This document shows, one piece after another, positions 11,257 to 19,282 of a stretch of DNA of 45,485 nt (position 1 is the first letter of the stretch; the number at the start of each line of letters is the position of its first letter). Origin of the DNA: Verrucomicrobiota bacterium (lineage in GTDB: Bacteria > Verrucomicrobiota > Verrucomicrobiia > Verrucomicrobiales > DEV007); NCBI GenBank assembly GCA_020630975.1, contig JAHDID010000049.1, positions 1-45,485 of the forward strand, in the 5' to 3' direction. A program made the translations under genes and the position numbers. The notes beneath the pieces were generated by a model. The model was not told the DNA's origin and did no database searches. It saw only the letters and a program-made list of their open reading frames with translations.

Positions 11257-11964
11257 TTAGCGCTTCCCGCCAAACAGACCTGGCTTGCTCTCAAAGATAT
11301 CGATCAACTCGACTTCAAAGATCAACGCACTGTAGGGCTTGATCTTCGGTCCCTGAGCCATATCGCGATAGGCCATGTGATAGGGAACAAACAAGCGATA
11401 CTTGGCCCCAGGTGACATCAGCTGCAGTCCCTCTGTCCACCCGGGAATGACGCGATCCAAAGCAAAATCTATCGGCTCTCCCCGCTCGATCGAGCTATCA
11501 AACACCGTGCCATCGATCAGTGTACCCTGATAGTGCACACGCACCTTATCAGTGATCTGCGGCTTGGTACCTTTGCCCTCTTTCAGCACCAAATACTGCA
11601 GGCCACGAGAGGTGGTCTGCACGCCTTCCTTCTTCGCATTCTCCGCGAGGAAGGCTTTACCAGCGTCGAGATTCTTTCTGTCGTCGCCCTTAGCATTTTG
11701 CTCGTCGATGCGGAATTGATTTTGATCGAAAGCCAGATTGATCTCATCTGGATCCATCATTAGCTCCTGATCATCCATCACAGCTGAAAAGGCCTTGGTA
11801 AATTGCTTGATATCGATGGGCAACCCACGATTCTTCAGGTCACTAGCGACAACCACTCCATAGGCATAGCTGATTCGCTCGTCGAGCGTCTGAGGTTTGT
11901 CATCTTGAGCATGCAGAGCAAATGCGACCAGGGAAAGGGCGACGGTGTAACAAAAACTTTTCAT
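11257..11964 (-). CDS. FKBP-type peptidyl-prolyl cis-trans isomerase
   Basis: A 235-aa exported prolyl isomerase that catalyses cis-trans isomerisation of proline peptide bonds during protein folding. ATG 11964 gives the signal peptide MKSFCYTVALSLVAFALHAQ; the frame is open to 12036 but lacks a reason for an earlier start. Residues about 25-115 form the helical FKBP-N dimerisation domain (ERISYAYGVVVASDL, AKGDDRKNLDAGKAFLAENA). The catalytic FKBP-C domain follows (VRVHYQGTLIDGTVFDSS, then VIPGWTEGLQLMSPGAKYRL and IFEVELIDI). The architecture matches Mip/FkpA. It lies between the methyltransferase and sugar isomerase genes on the same strand; a joint operon is likely. Confidence 0.94.
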   Translation of the reverse strand: MKSFCYTVALSLVAFALHAQDDKPQTLDERISYAYGVVVASDLKNRGLPIDIKQFTKAFSAVMDDQELMMDPDEINLAFDQNQFRIDEQNAKGDDRKNLDAGKAFLAENAKKEGVQTTSRGLQYLVLKEGKGTKPQITDKVRVHYQGTLIDGTVFDSSIERGEPIDFALDRVIPGWTEGLQLMSPGAKYRLFVPYHMAYRDMAQGPKIKPYSALIFEVELIDIFESKPGLFGGKR

Positions 11965-12032
11965 ATCGAGAGGTGGATGCGTGTCGGGCAATGACGAACG
12001 GAACAGAGCTATATGCAAAAAATAAACCAAAA

Positions 12033-12878
12033 TCAAAAAATCGAATGCATCGACCCTGCGCTCTGAGTGATCAGCGCCACATGCCGATCGACCGATTTAC
12101 CGGGGTAAGTCAGCTCTCGCGAATCAGGATTTCGCTCAGAGAATAGCACCTGACCGCCTAGCTTTTTCAGTAGTGCCAGTGCCTGGACATGCTCTTTATC
12201 AAAGTAGGAGGTGATGATCAGCGTCCCCTGCTCAGGCTCGATCCGCGTGAGCGCAAACTCATAGATCTTGCGCCAGACCTCAGCATCGTGCCAGAGATTT
12301 TGATGGCGGATAAAGATCACATCAAAGGTGCTCGGTATCTGGCCATAGCCGACCAGATGAGTCGCATCGTCGGCGAGAAACTCGATCGAATTAGCCTGAT
12401 CTAGAGACTGGATACCGGGGATGCCCGCCTTGCGAAAGATCTGCTCGGTCCCAGCGTAGCGACGCTTGCCTTTCTCCACCTCTCGATCGCGCAGGTCCAT
12501 CGCGTAGCCACTGACGCGGTGATCGCCACGGCTGAAAAAAGCCGATAGTATAGCGCCCTCCTCGCAAGGCCCGCAGGCGAGATTGAGCATATCGATACGC
12601 CCAGTGGAGTTCCCTGCGTGAGTGCCTGGTAAGCGTCCAGAGCCAGTGATCGCCTTGTCCAGCATCAGCCAGAGCTTCTGCATATCATCGCCGAAATATT
12701 TCGACTTAGCGATCTCTTCGCGGATCTGGCTGACCAGCTCTGGATCGAGATCGGACAGCGCAGCCTGCCCATCGGAAAAGTGGTGCAGCAGCGCCGCCAC
12801 GAGATCCACCGTCTCCCCTCCTGCCAGCTGGGCTTGGGGTAGTATGAGCGGTACTGAGCTTTCCTGACCTTCTGTCAT
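12033..12878 (-). CDS. Class I SAM-dependent methyltransferase
   Basis: A 281-aa protein with a Rossmann-type methyltransferase core. Motif I is LNLACGPCEEGAI at about 98-110; the acidic loop after strand 2 is YAMDLRDREVEKG; motif IV is FDVIFIRHQNLWHD, followed by TLIITSYFDKEH. The first 95 residues are helical and unassigned. The last residues (KSVDRHVALITQ) form the final strand. Substrate cannot be told from the sequence. The IRHQNLW segment is reminiscent of CheR-type methyltransferases, but the N-terminal CheR domain and chemotaxis neighbours are absent. It starts 9 bp after the trkH stop, so the two are probably cotranscribed. Confidence 0.8.
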   Translation of the reverse strand: MTEGQESSVPLILPQAQLAGGETVDLVAALLHHFSDGQAALSDLDPELVSQIREEIAKSKYFGDDMQKLWLMLDKAITGSGRLPGTHAGNSTGRIDMLNLACGPCEEGAILSAFFSRGDHRVSGYAMDLRDREVEKGKRRYAGTEQIFRKAGIPGIQSLDQANSIEFLADDATHLVGYGQIPSTFDVIFIRHQNLWHDAEVWRKIYEFALTRIEPEQGTLIITSYFDKEHVQALALLKKLGGQVLFSERNPDSRELTYPGKSVDRHVALITQSAGSMHSIF

Positions 12879-12887
12879 TTCACGTGA

Positions 12888-14396
12888 TTAATACTTCTGC
12901 CAAAGCGCGGGCACAAATAGCACCAACACCGCAAAAAACTCTAACCGGCCCATAGCCATCAGTATCGACAAGAAAAACATCGTGCCATCATTGAGGAAAC
13001 CATAGTTATCCGTCGGCCCCACCATACCGAATCCTGGTCCAATATTGAATAGAGACCCCATCACAGCCCCGACTACCGATTCAAAATCGAGATCCGGCTC
13101 GATCAATCCCACGACCACGATTGATATACCAAAAAGCATCGCCGATATCGCCACAAACATCGACGTCTGCATGAGAACTTTCTGATCTGGCGCCACTCCA
13201 TTTAGTTTGATCTTAAAGACCTGATGCGGGCGGAATGATTGCACCAGTTCTTTGTAGGCAAGCCGCTTAAACAAGATGACTCGATTCATCTTCAGCCCTC
13301 CGGCAGTCGACCCCGCGCAGCCACCTATGACCATGAGCGACCAGAGAATAATCTTGGATGCGACCGGCCATTGATCATAGTCGCTCGTGCCAAATCCCGT
13401 GGTCGAGCTGATCGCTACGACCATGAAAAAACACTCCCGCAGACTAGCCCAAAAGCCGATCTGCTCGGTATACATGATATTCAGCGAGATCACCACCATC
13501 GCAGCGAATAGGATGATCAGATAGTCCCGCCCCTCTTCCTCACTGCGTATCCGCCGCCAATCACGGTCATCTTTCTTACGTTTCACCAGCAGTAGGTAAA
13601 ACATGAACGAGACACTACCCAACAGCATAAACAGTGCGATCCATATCTCGATCCCCAAACTCTGGTAATGACCGATACTGGCATTCTTCGGACTAAATCC
13701 CGCTGTCGATATGGCTGTGAAGGTATGACAAACGGCATCAAATGCCGGCATACCCAGCGCAAGCAGGCCTAGAAAACAAATCACCGATAGCACCAAATAC
13801 ACCTTCAACAGGTTAAAGGCAGTCTCGCCGATCTTGGTAGCTCGCGACTCTGATATATTCAGACTCGACTCCTGCGCCATCATACTGCGACCTCCCACAC
13901 CGAGGAAAGAAAGCACCGATACGAAAAGCACTAGGATACCGATACCGCCCAGATACTGGGTGAAAGCCCGCCACAACAAGATAGACCGAGGGTAAGCCTC
14001 GATATCGGTCATGATCGTCGCCCCAGTGGTCGTCAGTCCTGACATCGACTCAAAGAATGACTTGGCGATACCCAGCTGATTCTCCGGATCGGCTGAGTAG
14101 AAATAGTAGGGCAACGCCGCAAAGCCTGCAGACAAAAACCAACTGAGCCCGACCGTGACCAACGCCTCTCGACGCAGAAACTCGGTAGCAACATTCTTGC
14201 CCACTAGGAAGAGTCCGATACCTGCCACCAGAGTGATCCCCGCTCCAGATAGAAGAGCCTGGCTAGCAGACTGATTCTTTTCACTAGGGTCGAGCAGGTA
14301 GCCATCGATATAGGCATAGATCGACACCAGCAGCATGAAGCCACCGAGCAAGATCACTAGTCCTCCTAGGACTTTGGCTAATCGACGAACGTCCAT
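12888..14396 (-). CDS. trkH: TrkH-family potassium uptake membrane protein
   Basis: A 502-aa inner-membrane protein, close to the usual TrkH/KtrB length, that forms the K+ (or Na+-coupled K+) translocation pore. The four filter loops of the superfamily are visible: TTTGAT (122-127), STAGFS (230-235), SSTTGFG (330-336) and NIGPGFG (451-457), each with the key glycine. Alternating hydrophobic helices run the whole length, with a charged cytoplasmic loop VKRKKDDRDWRRIRSEEE at 271-288. The cytoplasmic NAD/ATP-binding TrkA/KtrA partner is not in the window, so its gene must lie elsewhere if the channel is gated in the usual way. It lies 18 bp downstream of the TolC-like gene. Confidence 0.95.
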   Translation of the reverse strand: MDVRRLAKVLGGLVILLGGFMLLVSIYAYIDGYLLDPSEKNQSASQALLSGAGITLVAGIGLFLVGKNVATEFLRREALVTVGLSWFLSAGFAALPYYFYSADPENQLGIAKSFFESMSGLTTTGATIMTDIEAYPRSILLWRAFTQYLGGIGILVLFVSVLSFLGVGGRSMMAQESSLNISESRATKIGETAFNLLKVYLVLSVICFLGLLALGMPAFDAVCHTFTAISTAGFSPKNASIGHYQSLGIEIWIALFMLLGSVSFMFYLLLVKRKKDDRDWRRIRSEEEGRDYLIILFAAMVVISLNIMYTEQIGFWASLRECFFMVVAISSTTGFGTSDYDQWPVASKIILWSLMVIGGCAGSTAGGLKMNRVILFKRLAYKELVQSFRPHQVFKIKLNGVAPDQKVLMQTSMFVAISAMLFGISIVVVGLIEPDLDFESVVGAVMGSLFNIGPGFGMVGPTDNYGFLNDGTMFFLSILMAMGRLEFFAVLVLFVPALWQKY

Positions 14397-14414
14397 TGTG
14401 GTAGAAAGGAGACT

Positions 14415-15884
14415 TTATCGGGTTTTACTGGTCTGGGACCGACTTTTTTTACCTTTTAGCAGCTTTTTTCCCCAGTTGCGCAATGCCCCTCGCCCCTCCT
14501 CTGCAACCACTGGCATCGCCTGGATAGCCCTGGCTACGGGTTTCTCTTCCAGCACAGGCGGCGCCCACGGTGCCTGAGCTGGTGGAGCGATTGCGACAGC
14601 TGCAGAGTCATACCGGCTCTGCAGCGGATGACTACCCATGGCGTGCTGCAGTCGAGACAGAGCCAGTGCTTTCTGCAGCTGAGCCTCGGTGAGCTGGCGT
14701 TTGATCTTGGCCTGCTGCTGCTGGAGCAGGATGATACGACTGAAATCGACCAAGCCCTGGTTGTAGGCATCGAGAGTCTGCTGCTCGCGCTTGGCCAGCT
14801 CTGGCAGTACCTCCTGGCGAAGGATCTTCACCGAGGCATCCGCATTGCGCACGGCGACACGCTGCACACCGATATCGCCCAGCGTCTCGGCTCGCAGTGC
14901 CTCCAGCTGATGCCCCGCCTGCTCCGAGCGAGCCTTGGCCACAGCCACACGGCTCTCACCCTGCTTGCGCACCGGTATCGGCACGCGCATACCGAGACTG
15001 AGGATACGATCGCGCTCGGCACCGACAGGCTCATCGTGACTTCGGGTCGCCTCGTAGCCGAGAGATAGCTCCCAGTCCTCCAGCACCTCCGACTGAGCCA
15101 ACTGATGATCGACCGCCGCTCGGCGCTGACGCAGCTGAGCCGCCGTGATATCGGCACGGTCCACCCCTTCAGCACTAGCATCTCCGACCGTCGGCTGGAT
15201 CGCCGCGATCACTTGCTCGAGAGAATCACTCACCTCGACAGAACCCTCCGCCAAATGCAGCAGCGGTCGGAGCCTGGCTATAGCCTGCCGATAATCCCCC
15301 TCTGCGCGACTCCGATCCTGAGCGACTAGCAGCCTCTCCGTCTTAGCCGCAGAGACATCCAGCTCGGAGCCGATGGCTGCCGCCACACTGGACTTGGCCA
15401 GTTGCACCGATTTCTCCAGCTCGCGCTCTATCTGGCGGAGCTCTGCAGCCAGCTCGCGCGCACCGACAGCATCGATATAGGCGCGCTGCACCTCCGCGAT
15501 GATCCGCCGCTCCACCTCGAGTATCTCGGCAGAGGCGAGATGGACATCGGCTTTACCCAGATCACGCTGCAGCAATAGCTTGCCAGTGACGGGAAATTTC
15601 TGGTGATAGCCGACAAAAATCGAACCCTCGCGATCGGAGCCATCTTTGGCCTGACTGCCCACAGCGAATTCCAGCTCAGGATTGTCCAGCCGGCCAGCCT
15701 CGATCAACCGCCCCTGAGCGACCGCTATATCGCTGCGCGCGACAGCCAGCTGCGGGTGGTGCTCCAGAGCATGCCTCACAGCCTGCTCCATCGATAGCTG
15801 CCCATAGACCAGACCAGTGCCAGCCCAGGCAAACACTACTGGGAGCACCAAAATCCGCCAGTTATCGGGAATGAACCACATCAA
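14415..15884 (-). CDS. TolC-family outer membrane efflux protein
   Basis: A 489-aa outer membrane factor. The signal peptide ends near residue 29 (GTGLVYGQ). The mature N-terminus LSMEQAVRHALEHHPQLAVARSD is the family signature, and NPELEFAVG follows. Two OEP repeats of long coiled helices with beta strands are seen (EVERRIIAEVQRAYIDAVG, LSLGMRVPIPVRKQGESRVA, VDFSRIILLQQQQAKIKRQ). The C-terminal tail is unusual: an alanine/proline-rich linker and a strongly basic end (KKLLKGKKSRSQTSKTR). No membrane-fusion or RND pump gene is adjacent, whereas CusC-type proteins usually sit with them. The 44-bp gap to the upstream gene suggests one operon. Confidence 0.9.
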   Translation of the reverse strand: MMWFIPDNWRILVLPVVFAWAGTGLVYGQLSMEQAVRHALEHHPQLAVARSDIAVAQGRLIEAGRLDNPELEFAVGSQAKDGSDREGSIFVGYHQKFPVTGKLLLQRDLGKADVHLASAEILEVERRIIAEVQRAYIDAVGARELAAELRQIERELEKSVQLAKSSVAAAIGSELDVSAAKTERLLVAQDRSRAEGDYRQAIARLRPLLHLAEGSVEVSDSLEQVIAAIQPTVGDASAEGVDRADITAAQLRQRRAAVDHQLAQSEVLEDWELSLGYEATRSHDEPVGAERDRILSLGMRVPIPVRKQGESRVAVAKARSEQAGHQLEALRAETLGDIGVQRVAVRNADASVKILRQEVLPELAKREQQTLDAYNQGLVDFSRIILLQQQQAKIKRQLTEAQLQKALALSRLQHAMGSHPLQSRYDSAAVAIAPPAQAPWAPPVLEEKPVARAIQAMPVVAEEGRGALRNWGKKLLKGKKSRSQTSKTR

Positions 15885-15928
15885 ACCGACGATTAGTTAG
15901 GAAAGCTGAATAGTCAACAGTCCCTGAT

Positions 15929-16912
15929 TTAATCGATTTTGAACTCACAGATCACAATACGATGATCGGTGTCTGGAGACTCCATAGTGGTGGTACGGAT
16001 CAACTGAGCATCCGGCGAGATCCAGACTTGGTCGAGCCTCAGAAATGGCCGCTCACTCGGGTAGGTGTGCCCAGTCCCCAGCCCCGATGTGGCAAAGGCA
16101 TCGCGAAGCCCCGCCTGCTTCAACGGGCGAAAAATATCGTCTCCCGGCGGTGTCGAAAAATCCCCCGCGATGATACGTACCGGCTGATGTTCATTGACCG
16201 GATACTCACCGATATACCGGCGCAGTGCCCTGCGATTGGCGATACGAGTGTCTCGGAGTTGCTCCCGCACCGCTTTGTTCCAGATCTGCCACTCCGGGAT
16301 GGAGCAGTGCAGCGCGACATTCGACACATCCATCAGAGCCCCTGATTCATGCCGGAAGCGGGCATGGATAGCGATCGGAGCCTCGTCCTCCTCAGCAGAG
16401 GTAAGAAACCGCCCCCGCCCTAGGATAGCGACGCTCCCATCGATGACAAAACTCCCACCATCCCCATACAACTGCTGGCACAGACTGGCGATAGGCTCGC
16501 GCCCTGGCGCCTCCTGCAGCAGTAAGAGATCGGGCTTTAGCTCCAGTGCGGTAGCCGCTGCGCTCACGCTGCCGTCCTGGCAATTTATCGAGACGAGCCG
16601 CAGAGCGCCCTCTGTAGCATCTCCTGCCTCTGGCTCTACGATCTGACGAAACACCCCTCTGGCCTCCAGAGATATCGCCAAGCCCGTGACCAACCACAAG
16701 ATCAGCACGGCCACACACAGCCGACTGCGCATAAAAGTCATGGTAATCGCCGAGGCCAGAGTGCCTAGCAGAGCCCACATCCAGAAAGGGATGATGGTGA
16801 TATAGGTCAGCGAGTCCCATTGATTGAATTTGCAAAACCACAAGCCGAGGTAGCAGAGCAAAATGAAGAATGGGAAGAAATAAAAGGCGGTAGATTTGGT
16901 TCGGCGCCACAC
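15929..16912 (-). CDS. Membrane-anchored endonuclease/exonuclease/phosphatase-fold protein
   Basis: A 327-aa protein with two or three N-terminal membrane helices (about 9-27, 37-60, 66-84) and a C-terminal EEP domain. Catalytic-type residues: N110 in SINCQDG, E134 in LLLQEAP, AGDFSTPPGDD, RLDQVWISP and the terminal DTDHRIVICEF with the Asp-His pair. The usual GDFN motif reads GDFS here, so the Asn that assists phosphate binding is replaced; activity may be altered. Members hydrolyse phosphodiester bonds in nucleic acids, lipids or inositol phosphates; the substrate is unknown here. The start is GTG 16912, facing araD across a 65-bp divergent promoter region. It is the first gene of the six-gene minus-strand run. 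Confidence 0.85.
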   Translation of the reverse strand: MWRRTKSTAFYFFPFFILLCYLGLWFCKFNQWDSLTYITIIPFWMWALLGTLASAITMTFMRSRLCVAVLILWLVTGLAISLEARGVFRQIVEPEAGDATEGALRLVSINCQDGSVSAAATALELKPDLLLLQEAPGREPIASLCQQLYGDGGSFVIDGSVAILGRGRFLTSAEEDEAPIAIHARFRHESGALMDVSNVALHCSIPEWQIWNKAVREQLRDTRIANRRALRRYIGEYPVNEHQPVRIIAGDFSTPPGDDIFRPLKQAGLRDAFATSGLGTGHTYPSERPFLRLDQVWISPDAQLIRTTTMESPDTDHRIVICEFKID

Positions 16913-16977
16913 GACTCTTTATCTTATCAGACGATCGATCCGCTTGCAAAACCCGCCCAACCGTCTTTCGGTGCCTG

Positions 16978-17676
16978 ATGAAGCTAAAAGATCTCCGCGA
17001 CGAAGTGCTGCACGCCAATTTAATGCTAGAAAGCGAAGGCCTAGTCCGACTGACATGGGGCAATGTATCTGGGATCGACCGAGACTCCGGCCTCTTTGTC
17101 ATCAAGCCCAGCGGAGTCCCCTACAGCCAGCTCACGGCGGAAAATCTGGTGATCGTCGATCTCGAAGGCGAAGTGGTCGAAGGCCAGCTCAACCCATCGT
17201 CCGACACTCCGACCCATCGAGTCCTGTACAATGAATTCCCCGAAATCGGCGGCATCACTCACACGCACTCTGTGTATGCCACCATGTTTTCCCAGGCCGG
17301 AGTCGAGCTCCCCTGCCAGGGCACTACCCATGCCGATCATTTTTATGGCAGCGTCCCAGTCGTGCGCGAGCTCAATCCTGAGGAAGTCGAGGCCGACTAC
17401 GAGGGCAATACCGGCACCGCCATCGCCGAGTGCTTTCGCGAGCGGGGTATCAACCCCATGGAGATGCCCGCCTGCTTTCAGAAATACCACGCGCCATTCA
17501 CCTGGGGGAAAAACGCCCTCGACTCGGTGAAAAACTCGGTCGCTCTCGAGGTGTGCGCCCAGATGGGTATCGGCACTTGGCAACTCAATAGCGATGTGGC
17601 CGATCTGCCACAACACATTCTCAACAAACACTACCTCCGCAAGCACGGCCCAGGTGCCTACTACGGACAAAAGTAG
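16978..17676 (+). CDS. araD: L-ribulose-5-phosphate 4-epimerase
   Basis: A 232-aa class II aldolase-fold epimerase interconverting L-ribulose 5-phosphate and D-xylulose 5-phosphate. Length and key residues match E. coli AraD by number: D76, zinc ligands H95, H97 and H171, and catalytic D120 and Y229. Other family blocks are GNVSGIDRDSGLFVIKPSGVPY, THTHSVYATMFSQAG and KYHAPFTWGKNALDSVKNS. No araA, araB or transporter gene is adjacent, so the pathway (arabinose, ascorbate or other pentose) cannot be decided from context. ATG 16978 lies 65 bp from the divergent GTG of the EEP gene. It is followed 25 bp later by the kinase-like gene. Confidence 0.96.
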   Translation: MKLKDLRDEVLHANLMLESEGLVRLTWGNVSGIDRDSGLFVIKPSGVPYSQLTAENLVIVDLEGEVVEGQLNPSSDTPTHRVLYNEFPEIGGITHTHSVYATMFSQAGVELPCQGTTHADHFYGSVPVVRELNPEEVEADYEGNTGTAIAECFRERGINPMEMPACFQKYHAPFTWGKNALDSVKNSVALEVCAQMGIGTWQLNSDVADLPQHILNKHYLRKHGPGAYYGQK

Positions 17677-17701
17677 TGATCCCTCTACCCCATCGATCGA
17701 T

Positions 17702-18736
17702 ATGGAGTTCAAACTTAAGAAGAAAGAGTTCTACCCCGTCAGCGAGGGGCTGTGGTCCTATCTGGAGGAGTATGGCCGCAGCTTTGATTTCCCCTCGATC
17801 TACGAGGAGCTGCACCGTTTCTCTGAGCTTTTCCCGATTTTCGATAAGGAAGGCAATGACACGCTGTGGAAAAGCTGCCGCTACGAGGCTGACTTTCTCG
17901 CCGATATAAAGACCAAGCTGACCAACATCTACTCCATCCTGAAAACGGGTGACTCCAGGGTCGCCGATCACCTCGATCTGCAGCGGGTGGACTACTGCGA
18001 GTTTGGCAATAGCCGTCCTTTCCGGATCAGGATCGTCAATCTATTCAACGACAACTACGACAGCTTTTACGTGAAGGTAGCCGACGCCTCTCGCATCTAC
18101 GGGCTGGAGCTAGAGCACGTCCTCTCGCCAAATCGAATCAACTACCTAGCCAACGGTAGCACCCTCATCGAGGAGCACATCGCCGGGGTGCCCGGAGACA
18201 ACTTCATCCGAGACTACTTCGACCGAGAGGAGACCAACCGCGTCCGGATCGCCAAGGAGTTTGTGAAATTCAATGAGCGCAGCTTCATCCGCCTGCTCGG
18301 CGATATGCGCAGCTACAACTACGTGGTCGACATCACCCCCGACTTCGAGGAGGAGCAGTACCGCGTGCGGGCGATCGACTTCGATCAGCAGAGCTACGAG
18401 GGCCAAAAAGAGATCTACCTGCCCCATTGTTTCGAGGAGAACAAGCCCGTAGTCGGCCTGTGCACCTCGCTGCTGAACTACCAGACGATGAACCAATACA
18501 AAGACGAGGAGCGCGCCCTGGTAGCCCGGCGTATGCAGGCCTCGCACCGGCGTCTGAATGCCTGCTGGGATGCGATGATCCCCGAGCGCATCTCCACCGA
18601 TGAGAAAGTGCTGCAGCTGCGAGACGACCTGAACCAATTCCACTCCACCAAGATCTTCTCCGACTGCGAGACGATGGGAGCACTGGTGAAAACCAACGTC
18701 GAACACTGCATCTCCCAATCTGCCAGCGAACGCTAA
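17702..18736 (+). CDS. Protein with a probable kinase-like fold, function unknown
   Basis: A 344-aa cytoplasmic protein. ATG 17702 is preferred because the upstream extension to 17594 overlaps araD. I do not recognise a named family, but the order of motifs resembles aminoglycoside phosphotransferase/protein-kinase-like folds. SFYVKVADA (121-129) holds a candidate ATP-binding K125; LIEEHIAGVPGDNFI (155-169) looks like a hinge with conserved Gly; LLGDMRSYNYVVD (198-210) resembles the HGDxxxxN catalytic loop; AIDFDQQ (224-230) resembles the metal-binding DFG/DFD. An N-terminal helical region of about 90 residues precedes it. This is inference from motif order, not homology. It sits between araD and folA with gaps of 25 and 6 bp, so it is probably cotranscribed with both. 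Confidence 0.75.
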   Translation: MEFKLKKKEFYPVSEGLWSYLEEYGRSFDFPSIYEELHRFSELFPIFDKEGNDTLWKSCRYEADFLADIKTKLTNIYSILKTGDSRVADHLDLQRVDYCEFGNSRPFRIRIVNLFNDNYDSFYVKVADASRIYGLELEHVLSPNRINYLANGSTLIEEHIAGVPGDNFIRDYFDREETNRVRIAKEFVKFNERSFIRLLGDMRSYNYVVDITPDFEEEQYRVRAIDFDQQSYEGQKEIYLPHCFEENKPVVGLCTSLLNYQTMNQYKDEERALVARRMQASHRRLNACWDAMIPERISTDEKVLQLRDDLNQFHSTKIFSDCETMGALVKTNVEHCISQSASER

Positions 18737-18742
18737 GCTCCG

Positions 18743-19264
18743 GTGAAAGTGATCGCCATAGCAGCTGTCTCCGACGATGGCTTCATAGCAGGCCCCGATG
18801 GAGGCATCCCATGGAGGCTGCCTCGCGACACCGCTCATTTCCGACAGTTCACCGAGGACCAATGCCTGCTGCTGGGGCGAAAGACTTATAGCGAGATGAT
18901 CGGCTGGTTCCGCCCAGGGCACCGGGCCATCGTAGTGACCCGTGCCGGCAGTCTGCCAGCCGATCCCAGCATCACCCCAGAGCTAGCCACCAGCGTGCAG
19001 AGTGCCATCGAAAAGGCAGAGAGATCCGGCATAGAGCGACTGATCGTGTGCGGCGGAGCCCAGATCTACCGGGCCTCGCTCGAGCTAGTGGACGAGCTCG
19101 TCATCACCCACGTACACACCCAGATCGGTGCGGGGCTGGCCTTTCCGAGCATCTCGGAGTCCGACTGGTATCCTGCAGAAACTGAGCCCTGGCCGATGGA
19201 CGCAGACAACTCGATAGCTATGACTCTCACCCATTATCGACGGGTTAATCGTAAATTTGCGTGA
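18743..19264 (+). CDS. folA: Dihydrofolate reductase
   Basis: A 173-aa cytosolic enzyme that reduces dihydrofolate to tetrahydrofolate with NADPH. It begins at GTG 18743, six bases after the previous stop. Family motifs: VIAIAAVSDDGFIAGPDGGIPWRLPRD (written in parts: N-terminal strand, then GGIPWRLP), catalytic acidic residue D29 in LPRDTAHF, LLLGRKTYSEM, and LIVCGGAQIYRASL in the NADPH-binding segment, followed by VDELVITHVHTQIGAG. Length is normal for bacterial FolA. No thyA is adjacent in this window. Confidence 0.93.
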   Translation: MKVIAIAAVSDDGFIAGPDGGIPWRLPRDTAHFRQFTEDQCLLLGRKTYSEMIGWFRPGHRAIVVTRAGSLPADPSITPELATSVQSAIEKAERSGIERLIVCGGAQIYRASLELVDELVITHVHTQIGAGLAFPSISESDWYPAETEPWPMDADNSIAMTLTHYRRVNRKFA

Positions 19265-19282
19265 TTCGCTACGAAAACAGAG

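Noticed and set aside
11520-11536. TGTACCCTGATAG inside the FKBP gene, resembling the dispersed repeat
   Set aside because: Only the first eight bases match, there is a single copy with no 21-bp neighbour, and the codons belong to the FKBP domain.
16392-17105. 237-codon minus-strand frame
   Set aside because: It lies in another frame over the recognised EEP gene and antisense to araD, with no domain signature.
17041-17712. 223-codon frame antisense to araD
   Set aside because: araD is certain on the plus strand with all catalytic residues; the antisense frame is a codon-bias shadow.
18146-18922. 258-codon minus-strand frame
   Set aside because: Antisense to the kinase-like gene and folA; low-complexity Val/Asp/Leu composition typical of antisense shadows.
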